Positions 33,995-44,124 of a stretch of 64,000 nucleotides of DNA are shown here, in pieces. The notes beneath the pieces were generated by a model. That model was given only the letters and a program-made list of their open reading frames with translations, was not told the DNA's origin and searched no databases. This stretch comes from Cryoendolithus antarcticus (Eukaryota > Ascomycota > Dothideomycetes > Cladosporiales > Cladosporiaceae), in contig NAJO01000043.1 in NCBI GenBank assembly GCA_002077065.1, positions 1 to 64,000 on the forward strand, given 5' to 3'. The translations under genes were made by a program, and so were the position numbers. The first letter of the stretch is position 1. Every line of letters starts with the position of its first letter.

Positions 33995-34649
33995 TGTGTT
34001 CGGATAGTGCCTGGAGAGATCTATCCGCAGGGTAGTGGATTGCAAGCTGACGAGGACGGACGAAAGTAAGCGTCGAATGACGATAATCGGTACCCAGCGA
34101 GCTCAGTGCGCAATGGCTGAATATGTAGGAAAGAGACGGAGTGAAGCTTGTGACTTATCTTGACCTCACGGCTCCCTCGACGAGCATGAACGTTCTTTTC
34201 CAGGCGCATCATCATGAGCTTTCACCCAACGGTACCTGTCGATCTGCGGGGCAATCAACATAATCTGCTGCTGGCTCAGGTGGCATTGCCGCAGTCGTTG
34301 GCATAGCGAGTAGACGGTGACGCTTGGGCAGGCCCGTAAGAAGCACTGCCGTGAAATATCCCGGAACGTGGTGTGAGATGTTCATGATTTGGAGGATTCA
34401 GGATGAACGCGATCCAATTCTTGCTACCGAGTCAGTACCTCTATTGGCTGCTGTTCGAGTCACGCTAACAACGGTACAAACAGCGTTGGATGCGTTGTGT
34501 GACACGGACCACCAGCGTTGTGTCGGCATTGGCAGTGGCAGACGGCAGAACCACTACACGCGTACATGTACAAAGTGCGGCATCCCGATCTGCCATAACG
34601 CCACCTTGGTATCACATGTAATTAGTGCTTGGCTGCGCGCAATGCCGAT
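33995..34649. other. intergenic with a cysteine-rich relic
   Basis: At about 34495-34606 one frame encodes HQRCVGIGS...CTKCGIPICHN, a Cys/His spacing like the zinc-binding tail of piggyBac-type transposases. There is no transposase core beside it, so it is at most a relic. It also sits where the missing zinc cluster of the next gene would be expected, but the spacing does not fit Zn2Cys6. Confidence 0.25.
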
Positions 34650-37085
34650 ATGTCGTCCAGCGAAGGCACGCCCGGCATGCTACACGGCGACCAGCAGCCT
34701 CCAGCAAAGCGTGCTCGCTTGAGCGCACCCATCGCAGACCAAGGGCGACATCGGGAGATTGGCCTCATGCGATGGCGTTCGGAGAAGGATGCTGCAAGTT
34801 TTGTCGGAAGTGCCTCGGGCATTCACTTCATTCGCTCGGTCTATAGCGCTGTCGAAGCTGAGAAGTCGAGAGCTGCTTCGCCCGTGCAGTCGCCTGATCG
34901 CAATCTGGTACCTGGCGAGGATGATCAATTGCCAGGCGAGCATGCTGAGAAGCCGCAAGGTCTGTGGCAAAGTCACGAAATCACATTGACAACCCGCGGA
35001 CGAAACGACACCGTGTCTTTCGATGACTTGTTGGTCTGGTCTGACAGCTACTTCGAGAATTGGCACAAAGCCTATCCTTTCCTTCATGCTCCGAGCGTGC
35101 TGGAGTCTTTCCGGCGTGTCGCTACGAGGCCACTCAGCGACGTCTGCAAAGTGGAACCACTCGATCTGGCCATCATGAGGTCTATCTTCTCCATATCACT
35201 CGCAGATCGACGACAAAGCGGAGACAAAGGAGTCAACCGACCATGGCCTGCGGAGCTGGTGTTCCAGGACTTCGACTCTGCAATTGAGAGTATTCAATCC
35301 ACTCTTGCAGCAGCTACGACGATCAAGGCTTTGCAAGCTGTGATCAGCGTTCAACTGTTCCTCGTGTCGATGCTGCGGCACAATGCAGCCTCTCGACTCG
35401 GTGGCCTGGCTGTACGAATGGCTTTCCAGATTGGTCTCCACAGGTGTCCGGTGCGGTACAATAGCTTCACGGCTGATGATATACAGCTGCGGAAGCGTGT
35501 GTTCTTCTGCGTCTATTGTATCGACAGGCATCTGTGCCAGTCACTTGGCCTCCCTTTGACGATCCGGGACGACGATGTAGATCTTTGTCTACCGAACGAG
35601 GAGAAGCATACTTCCGTCGCGGGTATCACCATTGGTAGGAACACGAGTATAGTCATTTGCTTTCCTGTCCGTTTTCTGACACTTCGCAGCTACAGATGAT
35701 CGCTTGGCACTACTCAGCCTACTAGCAAGGCATGCCGAGATTAGGGGCCTTATCATGGAGCTTTGCAACAAGTCGATCAGTCACAGACAAACCGACGTCG
35801 AAGCCACCACCTCGATCGTCGCGAAGATGCGCAAGTGGCAGAACGATCTCGAAACATTCCTCGAAGAGACTTCGCACTCACCAGCAGCCTGTGCGAGTCA
35901 ACATAGGACAATGCTGACAGTGCTAAGACACGAATGCACGATCTCGCTAAATCGACCCTTGCTCGCGCTGCCTAAAGACACGTCAGACTATAAAGCAGCG
36001 TTGCAAAGCTGCATCAGTGCAGCACGATCGATCATCGCATTGCTCTACGACGATCTCAAAGGCGCGACTGCTATGCATTCATCTTCGAACGGCTATTCGA
36101 TAATCACGACACATGCCTTACTTTGGCCATCATTCACGTGGGCGACCTGGCAGAGTGCCTTCATCATACTGTACGCTGCTGTGGAGGGCGAGCTCCCTAA
36201 GGACAGTGCAATGAAGTGAGTCAATTCGTGATCTCTTCTCTGAAAGTCTCTTGGGTCTACTATGCTGTTGCACACATATTCGTGACAACGCATCTGGTGT
36301 CCGCTGCTAGCTGGAAAACTGTGAGAGGTTGCTGCCACCTTTCCTTCAAAGCTGCCTCTCACCGACACGGTAGTTCAGTAATTACTGCAGAAGCGGCACC
36401 TCCTGTTCGGATGATCAGAGAAACGACGGTAGCGGGCCATTCCTAGTGGACTTACAGCTAACGTTTCATCTACAGACTTGCAGATCACAGCGGCGATACA
36501 CTCAAGCATATCGCTTTACGCGGAGGTGTTTGGCCGACAGCGTGCGCCGCAGCCATCAGCGATCTCCGGAAGCATTTGGATCGTCCTCGTTCATCGCTAC
36601 GTCCGCGCGACCACAAACCGCTTCCGAGTATGGCAGCAGCAGCCGCAGATATTTCCACCGAGCAGGCGAACAGACTCACAGCACTTGCTGGTGTCGCTGA
36701 GACCCATGGCCGGCCTTGGATGCAACAGTCGCAAGCCCAGAGCATCTCAGCACAATACGCCACAGACTCAGGAGTCGACAACAGTGGCGTGCATGGTCTG
36801 ATATTGCCAGAGATCAAGAGCATTGAGAATATGCCGTACCCGAACGCGCAGTCTGTCTCGCTGCCGGCCATGATCCCCGCCATCAATGTTGCTTTCGACC
36901 CGAACGCGCCTTATCGGCAGGATTACGGCAATGTCGGTGCCTTTGGGCCGACACTGAATGCACCCGGAACATTTGTGACTGATGCCGTGTTTGATATGAA
37001 CGACCCTGAGCTGTTCAATGGATTCGACATACCGTTCTGGCTTGACGATATGCAGTACGACTCGATCTTCAACGATGGCAGCTAG
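34650..37085 (+). CDS. fungal_trans-domain regulator without visible Zn2Cys6 cluster
   Basis: Exons are 34650-35634, 35690-36215 and 36476-37085, giving 706 residues. It begins MSSSEGTPGM with a basic AKRARLS, then SGIHFIRSVYSAV. The middle-homology region of fungal regulators follows: FDDLLVWSDSYFENWHKAYPFLHAPSVLESF, RLGGLAVRMAFQIGLHRCP, RKRVFFCVYCIDRHLCQSLGLPLTI and DVDLCLP. The last exon has LKHIALRGGVWPTACAAA and an acidic, Asp/Phe-rich end (DIPFWLDDMQYDSIF) that resembles an activation domain. No N-terminal CX2CX6C zinc cluster is encoded in the gene or in frame just upstream. Either an upstream exon is missed or the protein acts without DNA binding. The second intron is 260 nt, the other 55 nt. 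Confidence 0.8.
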
Positions 37086-37967
37086 GTCAATGGAGCATCG
37101 GGCCTTACGAGAAGTATTATCGGAAGACCAGCGGCATTTTTGACTGCTTTCGCGGGTCCATAAACGCAGCGCCGTCTTGCTTGTGTCGCATTCGAACTGA
37201 CAGCTTGGGTCAAGGCAAGCACGCGCCGCCAGCAGGCCCGCCCCGAACGAATGGGACGGACACTAGCTTACCAGGTATTGCAGCCAATGAGTATACATGA
37301 ACTTGGAGATGGCTCATGCACATCGACAGGATCAGTCGAGCGGCTGCAATGCAGCGTTTCGGGCTGCGATACGATGTATGACGACTGTAACGCAGGAGAC
37401 GCACGCACCGCTTCTCGCTCAAGGACACGCTCTTCGATCACGCTGCACGCGGAGGAAATGACAATGTACCACTGGGAGTGTACTCTCCGCTCGAAGTTGC
37501 GTTAAAGATTGGATGCGAAGCTGGCGCTTAAAATGTCTATCTACACTATTCTCAGCCTCAACGAACCGGCGCGGCCATCACATGTCAACAGCTCGGCGAT
37601 GCGACTGTAATTTAGTTCGGCAATCCATGTTAACTAGCCGCGGAAGACCATGTGCGCAAGAGATCCATGAGTTCGGCTGTCAAGCTGACCTGGGATGCTT
37701 GAAATGGCCGTGGAGACCGACATTAGACTAGGTCAACCTGCGCCTCGTATGTTACTGAAGGCGAGGTCCGCCTGCCTGCACCACCGATCTGCGCGCTGTT
37801 GTATCTCATGGGATCAGCCTTATTGACCCATTCAAGAGCTTCATCACATTCTTGCGCCTCCGCTATCGAGTTTTCACATCGTTCATAGTCCCAGTGAAGC
37901 TAATGTCGTCGGGCCTGGCGCGAGACAGCTGCGAAGATCTGCCTTCCACGGTGCTTTTACCAAGGCC
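37086..37967. other. intergenic about 0.9 kb, no gene seen
   Basis: Only short frames are present and no motif is recognised. It lies between two convergent genes, so it holds two 3' ends. Confidence 0.45.
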
Positions 37968-38912
37968 TCAAGTCTCTACTTCCATCGCTTCCCCACCTAC
38001 TGCAGACTTGTTCTTGCCACCGAACAATCCCTCCAGTCGGAAAGGCTCCGCCATGGTCTGGACAATGGTGATCTCATCTTTTCCAGCGGCTACAGCATTA
38101 TTCTTCTTCGTACTCTTCACCTCGGGCAGCTTGAGCCTTTCCTCGTTCAGATCATTCAGGACCAGCATAGCTGCTGAGTGCAGATTGGGCACTCCTCCTC
38201 GCCCAAGTCTGCCCCGCTTCCGGGCAACCTCGACAAGGAACCTCGTTGCGACGTCTGTGCTTGCAGCTACGAGCGGCGGGGTTTGATAGTAATCGATGAG
38301 TCTCTGGATGCCGTCTTGCGTCTCTCTCATACGCTCCATGAGTGTCGAAACGGTCTTGATTGGATCGGCTAGCGCCTGGGGTGGCAGAGTCTTCTTCGTA
38401 GGCTGGGTGGGTGCGCTTGTAGTATCGTCAATGCCATTCCATGCGTCATCTGCGTCCTCGCCTTCGTCATCCTCCTCATCGTCGGTTCCGAAGTCCTGCG
38501 CTCTGGCTTGTGCAGATGCCAGTAGCGCCGCCATCGGGTTACCACCCTTGTCTTCCATTTCCTCGTCACCATCATCTGCGTCCTCTCCGTCCACTATTCC
38601 ATTTGCTGCCGCTCCAGCGCTACCCATACCCGCATGCTCCACCGCAGTCCCTGCCCTTCTCGCTTTCGCTGCAACCCTCTTGGCCATCTGCTCCTCCTCT
38701 CTGCGCCTCTTCGTGTCCTCAACCTCAGCTAGCACCTGATCTCTGAACGGGAACGATTTCGGGATGCCAGGGTCCTTCTTTAGTCGGGAAGTCCATGTTA
38801 CATCCTTCTTGGCAGATCTGCGCTCTTTCTTTTGTTTTGCCGAGGAGGATTTCTGGATCTTGTGCCGGAGGCGAACCGTCACACGTTTAGAGACTGGTTT
38901 GCCGACCTTCAT
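37968..38912 (-). CDS. Grn1/GNL3L-like nucleolar protein lacking the GTPase domain
   Basis: An intact single exon of 314 residues starts at the ATG at 38912. Residues 1-75 are the Grn1 N-terminal domain of nucleostemin-family GTPases (KRVTVRLRHKIQK; DVTWTSRLKKDPGIPKSFPF). An acidic linker follows, with NPMAALLASAQARA and WNGID. It then jumps straight to the region that follows the GTPase domain in the family: DPIKTVSTLMERMRETQDG, FLVEVARKRGRLGRGGVPNL and LVLNDLNEERLKLP. The circularly permuted G domain (NKxD, DARDP, GYPNVGKSS and DSPG motifs) that should sit between WNGID and DPIKT is absent, and no intron could hide it. The result is an in-frame loss of several hundred residues. Its normal relatives act in 60S assembly and export. 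This one may be a non-enzymatic paralogue or a deletion allele. Confidence 0.8.
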   Translation of the reverse strand: MKVGKPVSKRVTVRLRHKIQKSSSAKQKKERRSAKKDVTWTSRLKKDPGIPKSFPFRDQVLAEVEDTKRRREEEQMAKRVAAKARRAGTAVEHAGMGSAGAAANGIVDGEDADDGDEEMEDKGGNPMAALLASAQARAQDFGTDDEEDDEGEDADDAWNGIDDTTSAPTQPTKKTLPPQALADPIKTVSTLMERMRETQDGIQRLIDYYQTPPLVAASTDVATRFLVEVARKRGRLGRGGVPNLHSAAMLVLNDLNEERLKLPEVKSTKKNNAVAAGKDEITIVQTMAEPFRLEGLFGGKNKSAVGGEAMEVET

Positions 38913-39077
38913 GACAGCGGTGTTGAAGCTTGATTTGGTGTCAAAGAGGGTTTGTGCTGGTTGTAGGAAGTAATGCAGAAGTTATCGATAGAGAAGTTCG
39001 TGCCAAGCCCAGAGATCTGCGACTTTTTTGAGCACGCGATTCGAGCCGTCACATCCACTGCACGTCTGAATCACACA

Positions 39078-40040
39078 ATGGGCCTCACGGTGGCAGACTT
39101 CAAGTCGCTCGTTCAGACCAATGGAGTTCTCGTCATCGACGGCGCGCTCGCGACTGAGCTCGAGACGCGAGGACATGATCTATCTCACCCTCTTTGGTCT
39201 GGCAAAGTGCTGAAGGAGAGCCCGGAAGTCATTCAGGATGTGCATCGCGAGTATTTCATCGCCGGAGCCAACATAGCAATCACAGCATCATATCAGGCGA
39301 CTGTCCTCGGACTGCAAGAACATCTAGGTCTGAATGATCGCCAAGCCGGCGAGTTGATTGCACGCAGTGTTGAACTTGCACAGGATGCTCGCTCTGAAGC
39401 GTACGGACAAAGTGTTCCCGCCGAACGTCCACTGCTCGTCGCAGGGAGCGTTGGTCCTTATGGTGCCTACCTAGCTGATGGATCTGAATACCGAGGAGAC
39501 TACAAGGTCTCTGCGCAGGCTCTTGCTGATTTTCATCGACCTCGGATACAGGCGCTGCTGGACGCTGGCGCGGATCTACTTGCTATCGAGACTATCCCCA
39601 GCCCGCAAGAGGTCAAAGTACTGCTTGAGCTCCTGCGCGGTCATTTCCCCTCCTGCATCGCGTGGCTGAGTTGCACCTTACGCGACGCGGAGTATCTCAG
39701 TGATGGCACACCCATACTTGACGTACTGGAAGCCGTCCATAGTAGCAACGCCAGTTCACCACAGATTGTGGCGTTTGGCGTAAACTGCGTACCACCACAT
39801 CTGGTGACGCCGTGTCTGAAGCTGCTTCACGCGGCGACCGAACTACCGCTCCTTTGCTACCCGAACTCGGGCGAAGTGTACGTTGCGAAGGATCATGCAT
39901 GGACGGGCACTGGAAGCACCACAAATCTCCGTGATCAGACGTTGGAATTCAAAGCTGCTGGCGCGCAGCTTATAGGTGGGTGCTGCAGGACTACACCTGC
40001 AGATATTCGAGCAGTGGCCGATGCGCTACATGACTCATGA
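39078..40040 (+). CDS. homocysteine S-methyltransferase
   Basis: Single exon of 320 residues. The start MGLTVADFKSL was chosen over an upstream in-frame GTG/ATG-poor extension because the family begins shortly before VIDGALATELETRG. It contains LWSGKVL, ANIAITASYQAT, GSVGPYGAYLADGSEYRGDY and FHRPRIQALLDAGADLLAIETIP, plus the zinc ligands in FGVNC and in the GGCCRTTP motif at about residue 300. It transfers a methyl group from S-methylmethionine or S-adenosylmethionine to homocysteine to make methionine (yeast Mht1/Sam4 type), in the cytosol. The neighbouring Grn1-like gene is divergent, 165 bp away. Confidence 0.93.
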   Translation: MGLTVADFKSLVQTNGVLVIDGALATELETRGHDLSHPLWSGKVLKESPEVIQDVHREYFIAGANIAITASYQATVLGLQEHLGLNDRQAGELIARSVELAQDARSEAYGQSVPAERPLLVAGSVGPYGAYLADGSEYRGDYKVSAQALADFHRPRIQALLDAGADLLAIETIPSPQEVKVLLELLRGHFPSCIAWLSCTLRDAEYLSDGTPILDVLEAVHSSNASSPQIVAFGVNCVPPHLVTPCLKLLHAATELPLLCYPNSGEVYVAKDHAWTGTGSTTNLRDQTLEFKAAGAQLIGGCCRTTPADIRAVADALHDS

Positions 40041-40127
40041 CACTATGTACATCATGAACTTCGTACTAGGCAGCCAGCTCTTTCGCACGCGCTGTCGCGC
40101 AAATCACACCGGAAGCTTTCACTCGAC

Positions 40128-41796
40128 TCACAGGTCCTTCGTCCTCTCCTCACTGTCCGCGATCCACTTGTCCACCATTGCCTGATTCCTCACTTTAAGT
40201 CCAATCGCAAATGGCTTGGGATCGCTCGTAAGTCCGTTCGGCATCTTGTTGCAACCAAAGGCATCTAGGATCGGCCGCTGCTTCGGATCTCTTGCGGGCA
40301 ATATTTCGAATGCTACTATCATCCGTAGAAACGCAGTGTACAGCTCCCGATTCGCGAGATGCACACCAATACACATCCTGCTTCCAGCGCCATAGCCATA
40401 GTGTGGTGTCCCTCTTGTTGCCGAGGCATCGTCAACGCTATCGTCGGCGATGTAGCGGTCTGGGTTGAAGTCATGTGGCGACTTGAAGTGCGTTTCGTCG
40501 TAGTGCGCACCATAGGCGTTCATGTAGAAGCTTGTCCCTGCTGGGATGATGGCGTTGCCGTATCTGATGTCTTTGATGTTCTTTCGTGGAAGGCAAACCG
40601 GAATGACGGACCAGAAGCGAAGAGTCTCCTTGACCATGGCGGTGATGTAGGGCACTTTCTCTTCAGTCAGGCAGCGCTCCCAGGCATCGTTGTTCGGGTA
40701 CACTTTGTTGATCTCGTCGAGTGCGCGAGCTTGCATGTCCTGGCCTCGTTCGGACGCGAGATAGGCGATGCACATGATGAGATTGCCGGGGACTGTGTCG
40801 AGACCTGCTGACACCATGCTGAGGGAGATGGACATAACCTCGGCTGTTGATCTGTCAGTACGGTGCTTCTGCGATTTACAGGGAAGTACAGTCGTGCTCA
40901 CCATCCGATAGCTTCGCTTCAGGATCCTTTAACACGTTGCCGACGATGCAAGGAGCGTCACTACCCTCCTTCATCTTCTCCTTTAACATATCCAGTAATT
41001 TGTACATGTACTTCGCTCGGCGCGCTTTGTATTCCAGTGCCTTATTGTTGCCTCCTGGCATTAGCCGCAGCAGAGGCACATAGTCCGCCCAATTTGATGC
41101 AGTTGACCGGAAGTTACCAATCTGCCTTTCCACTAGAGTGATCTCCTTGAGTAGTCCGTCATCGACGTTGCCTTCTATCTTGATGCCGTAGTTGAGAGTC
41201 AGAGACGTCGAAAGAGCGAATCGCGCGAAGTACAGTGTGGGATCGACGTCCACAGTCCCGTCCTTGCTGTCAACCAGCATTTCCTTGAGACTTTTGGTGC
41301 ACTCGTAATCGACGATAGGCATGTAGCTCTGCACTGCCGGTCGATTCAATGCCGTGGCTGCAGCTTTCCGCCGTGCTTTGCAGCTTTCGTCCCATGGTGA
41401 AGTGCCAATCGTAAATCCTTCGCTGGAGCTGACCACACTGTGGAAAGTGTGCAGCGTCGGTCTGCTGATCAGGGCACTTTGCTGGCCGATCCAGAGTTCT
41501 CGTACGCTGTCAAAGGTGTTCGCAAACACAATCCGTTTATTGCCCAGACGCAACTGGAACACTGGGCCGTACTTCTTCGCAAGCCGTGTCGCATTCGCAG
41601 CGTGGTTGTCCCCGAGCTCCCTCAGGCTGCCGAGGATGGGAAGGCCAGGGATCTCGGGAAGATTCTTGATCTTAGGGATATCAGTTCGATCCAGAAGCTT
41701 GATGGCTGTGTATACTAAAGCTATCAGGAAGAAGGGAAGAACTTGAGGCTGTAGCAGAAGCGCTACGATGCCTTGCGGCTCTTTAGACTGCGCCAT
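40128..41796 (-). CDS. cytochrome P450 of the CYP504 (phenylacetate hydroxylase) type
   Basis: Exon 1 is 41796-40902 and exon 2 is 40843-40128, with a 58-nt intron, giving 536 residues. An N-terminal membrane anchor (VLPFFLIALVYTAIKLL) leads to a Pro-rich hinge (LPEIPGLPILGSL). The I-helix is MVSAGLDTVPGN, where Thr is the oxygen-activating residue. The K-helix is KETLRFW and the heme loop is YGAGSRMCIG with the thiolate Cys. CYP504 enzymes hydroxylate phenylacetate (PhacA) or 3-hydroxyphenylacetate (PhacB) on the way to homogentisate. The position next to fumarylacetoacetase and close to homogentisate dioxygenase favours that pathway. I cannot separate PhacA from PhacB by eye. Confidence 0.88.
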
Positions 41797-42202
41797 GTGT
41801 GCACACTAGTTTTGCCTTCAAGTCGGAGAACAGACGCTGAGACGAAGGGAAATAGGTGCCAGTTTGAGGTACTTACGCTTCGTCGACAGGAGACAGAGCG
41901 CTCTTGTATGACAGCACTAAAGGCGAGCTTACTTGCGGCATGACACCCGCAATGGAGTCTGGGTGTAAGGCCGACGGAACTGGATACCTCACTGGAGTGT
42001 GTGGAAGAGGGGAAGCGGTGCCGTTCCTTTTGGCTGCGGAAGAAGTTCCGCCCCAAAGGACGACGCGCCGACAACAACATTGACCATGTTCGTCAGCGCT
42101 CGCGACGCTTGCTACGATCGCAATATACGGCCATGTGGAAATGAGTTGCCGGTCGAAGCTGCTTTCGCTGCTCTCGTTGAGTACCTCATTCTGGCTTTGA
42201 GG
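41797..42202. other. promoter/3' region between CYP504 and fumarylacetoacetase genes
   Basis: About 400 bp without a credible frame. Both flanking genes are on the minus strand, so it holds the CYP504 promoter and the 3' end of the fumarylacetoacetase gene. Confidence 0.5.
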
Positions 42203-43489
42203 CTATCTATTTGCTTCAACAATAGTCCCAGCACACTCTCCAAATCCGACCAGAGCACCGTCGCCCTGTCCGCACACACCACTTAAAGTAAGCGTATCTC
42301 CGTCCTCCAGAAACAAGCGCTTTTCCCCGCCTTCGAGCTCGATCTCAATCTTCCCGTTCTCACTGCGCTCGAGCAAACATCCCTTCTCGTTCTCTCCCTT
42401 GCCGGATATAGTGCCACTACCGAGCAAGTCACCTACGTTGAACGGACAGCCACCGACCGTATGATGGGCCAGCATCTGTGGGAACGAGAATAGCAGGTTC
42501 CGCGCGGAGGTCTTGGTCAATGTCGACGACTTCCCGGAAGCTGTCGTCAAGGTCACGGTCAGATCGATGGCAAAGTTCGACTTCCGCCCCTTCTCATCGA
42601 TATAAGGAAGGGAAGGGACGTCATTCTGGATGCCGTCTGTAGCAAAGGGCTCCAGTGCGTCCATTAAGACGACCCATGGCGAGACAGTCGTACCAAAGTT
42701 CTTGCTGTTGAACGGCCCGAGAGGGACATACTCCCATGCTTGGATGTCTCGAGCAGACCAATCGTTCATCAATACGACGCCGAAGAGGTAATCAGGCGTG
42801 TCGTAGATGCTAATTGATTCGCCGAGATCAGACGAGGCGCAGACAAAGCATCCCAGCTCGAGCTCGAAGTCGAGCTTACGGCAGGGGCTAAGCTCCGGGC
42901 CCCTCTCTGGATCTATCAAGATCTGACCCCTTGGCCGCTGGATAGGTGTCCCGCTGACGACTACGCTTGATGCTCGGCCGTGGTAGCCGACTGGCAAGTG
43001 CTTATAGTTCTTCTGCAATGCGTTTTGTGGACCGCGAAACAGAACGCCTACGTTGTGGGCATGGTGCAGTCCAGCGTAGAAGTCCGTGTAGTCGCCTACG
43101 CGAAGCGGGAGATGCATGTCACACTCCTCAAGCGGGACGAGAGCGCTCTGACGAAGCTGCTCATTCTTTTCGAGAACGTCTGGGAACGGACCAGATTTGA
43201 GTAGCACGCTCTGCAAGTACTCACGGACGACCTTGTGGAGTGGTCGACCGAGAGCTGCGAAGGCGTTCAATGTCGGCTCCGAGAAGACCGATTGATGTGG
43301 CTGTATAGTCGAAAGTGCTGCGAAGCCGTTACCTGCCGTGAACGCACGCAGGTCGAGAGCATGATCGCCGATTGCAACCGCAGGACGAGGTGCGCTGTCT
43401 GCACTGGTCGAGATGATGCCGAAGGGGACATTGTGGAGCGAGAAGTGAGAGCGCGGATCGATCGTAAGCCAGCTTCGAAGCGGTGCCAT
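42203..43489 (-). CDS. fahA: fumarylacetoacetase
   Basis: Single exon of 428 residues, matching the usual length. It opens with MAPLRSWLTIDPRSHFSLHN and contains the active-site blocks GDYTDFYAGLHHAHNVG, NYKHLPVGYHGRASSVV, KLDFELELGCFV, LMNDWSARDIQAWEYVPLGP and SKNFGTTVSPWVV, then LLGSGTISG near the end. These provide the calcium/magnesium ligands and the catalytic His. The enzyme splits fumarylacetoacetate into fumarate and acetoacetate, the last step of homogentisate degradation. It is divergent from hmgA, with 635 bp between the start codons, so co-regulation is likely. Confidence 0.96.
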   Translation of the reverse strand: MAPLRSWLTIDPRSHFSLHNVPFGIISTSADSAPRPAVAIGDHALDLRAFTAGNGFAALSTIQPHQSVFSEPTLNAFAALGRPLHKVVREYLQSVLLKSGPFPDVLEKNEQLRQSALVPLEECDMHLPLRVGDYTDFYAGLHHAHNVGVLFRGPQNALQKNYKHLPVGYHGRASSVVVSGTPIQRPRGQILIDPERGPELSPCRKLDFELELGCFVCASSDLGESISIYDTPDYLFGVVLMNDWSARDIQAWEYVPLGPFNSKNFGTTVSPWVVLMDALEPFATDGIQNDVPSLPYIDEKGRKSNFAIDLTVTLTTASGKSSTLTKTSARNLLFSFPQMLAHHTVGGCPFNVGDLLGSGTISGKGENEKGCLLERSENGKIEIELEGGEKRLFLEDGDTLTLSGVCGQGDGALVGFGECAGTIVEANR

Positions 43490-44124
43490 GCTGATCTGTA
43501 AGATGGTAACGGGCGCTGTTACAAAGTTAGTCGTACAGTAATTGGAGCACTACCGCACTGTTCATGGTCACTACCTCGCGTAGCCTACATACTGACAGCT
43601 GGTGAGGTCAAAAGGCAAGCTTTGATGCAGCTCCCTTAAGTCAGACCACTCACACTGAGTCCGGACAGGCACACATATTGCTCCGCCGAAGCTTGCCGTG
43701 GCTAGCCAGACCGGGCATCATGTGGATGTATCGTGGGCATGAAAGACCACTGCGGACGTCTTCCGCTTGCGGGGAAGTGGGGTCCAAAGTCAGATTGCAG
43801 AGCTGCATGTTGCTACTTCGAACCCACAGCATCGAGCATGAACCCCAGGGCGGATTGCCGCCGCGAAAACTGACAGCGTACGAGAAACGTCCGGCACGCG
43901 GGAGGACGGAAGGTATGCGCATTGCGAGTGAATCTCTCCAGGCCTTGAATGGATGGTGAACGATCTTGTGTACACATTGAGCTTTCCTGTTTGATTGTGT
44001 TATGGCCACTTCGTGAGGTATAGTACACTCCCAGTTCAAGAGGGCTTGCCGCCACATGATCTCAAGGGCCTTGCTCTCCTCGGCGTAGCATCACTTTTCC
44101 ATTCGCTTTCTACCCCCTGCAAAG
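43490..44124. promoter_or_regulatory. 635-bp divergent promoter region of fahA and hmgA
   Basis: The two homogentisate-pathway genes are transcribed away from each other across this region. No intact gene lies in it. Operator sites for a phenylacetate- or homogentisate-responsive regulator would be expected here, but I could not identify one. Confidence 0.5.

Noticed and set aside
34495..34610. Zn2Cys6 cluster of the downstream regulator
   Set aside because: Cysteine spacing does not match CX2CX6C...CX2CX6C.
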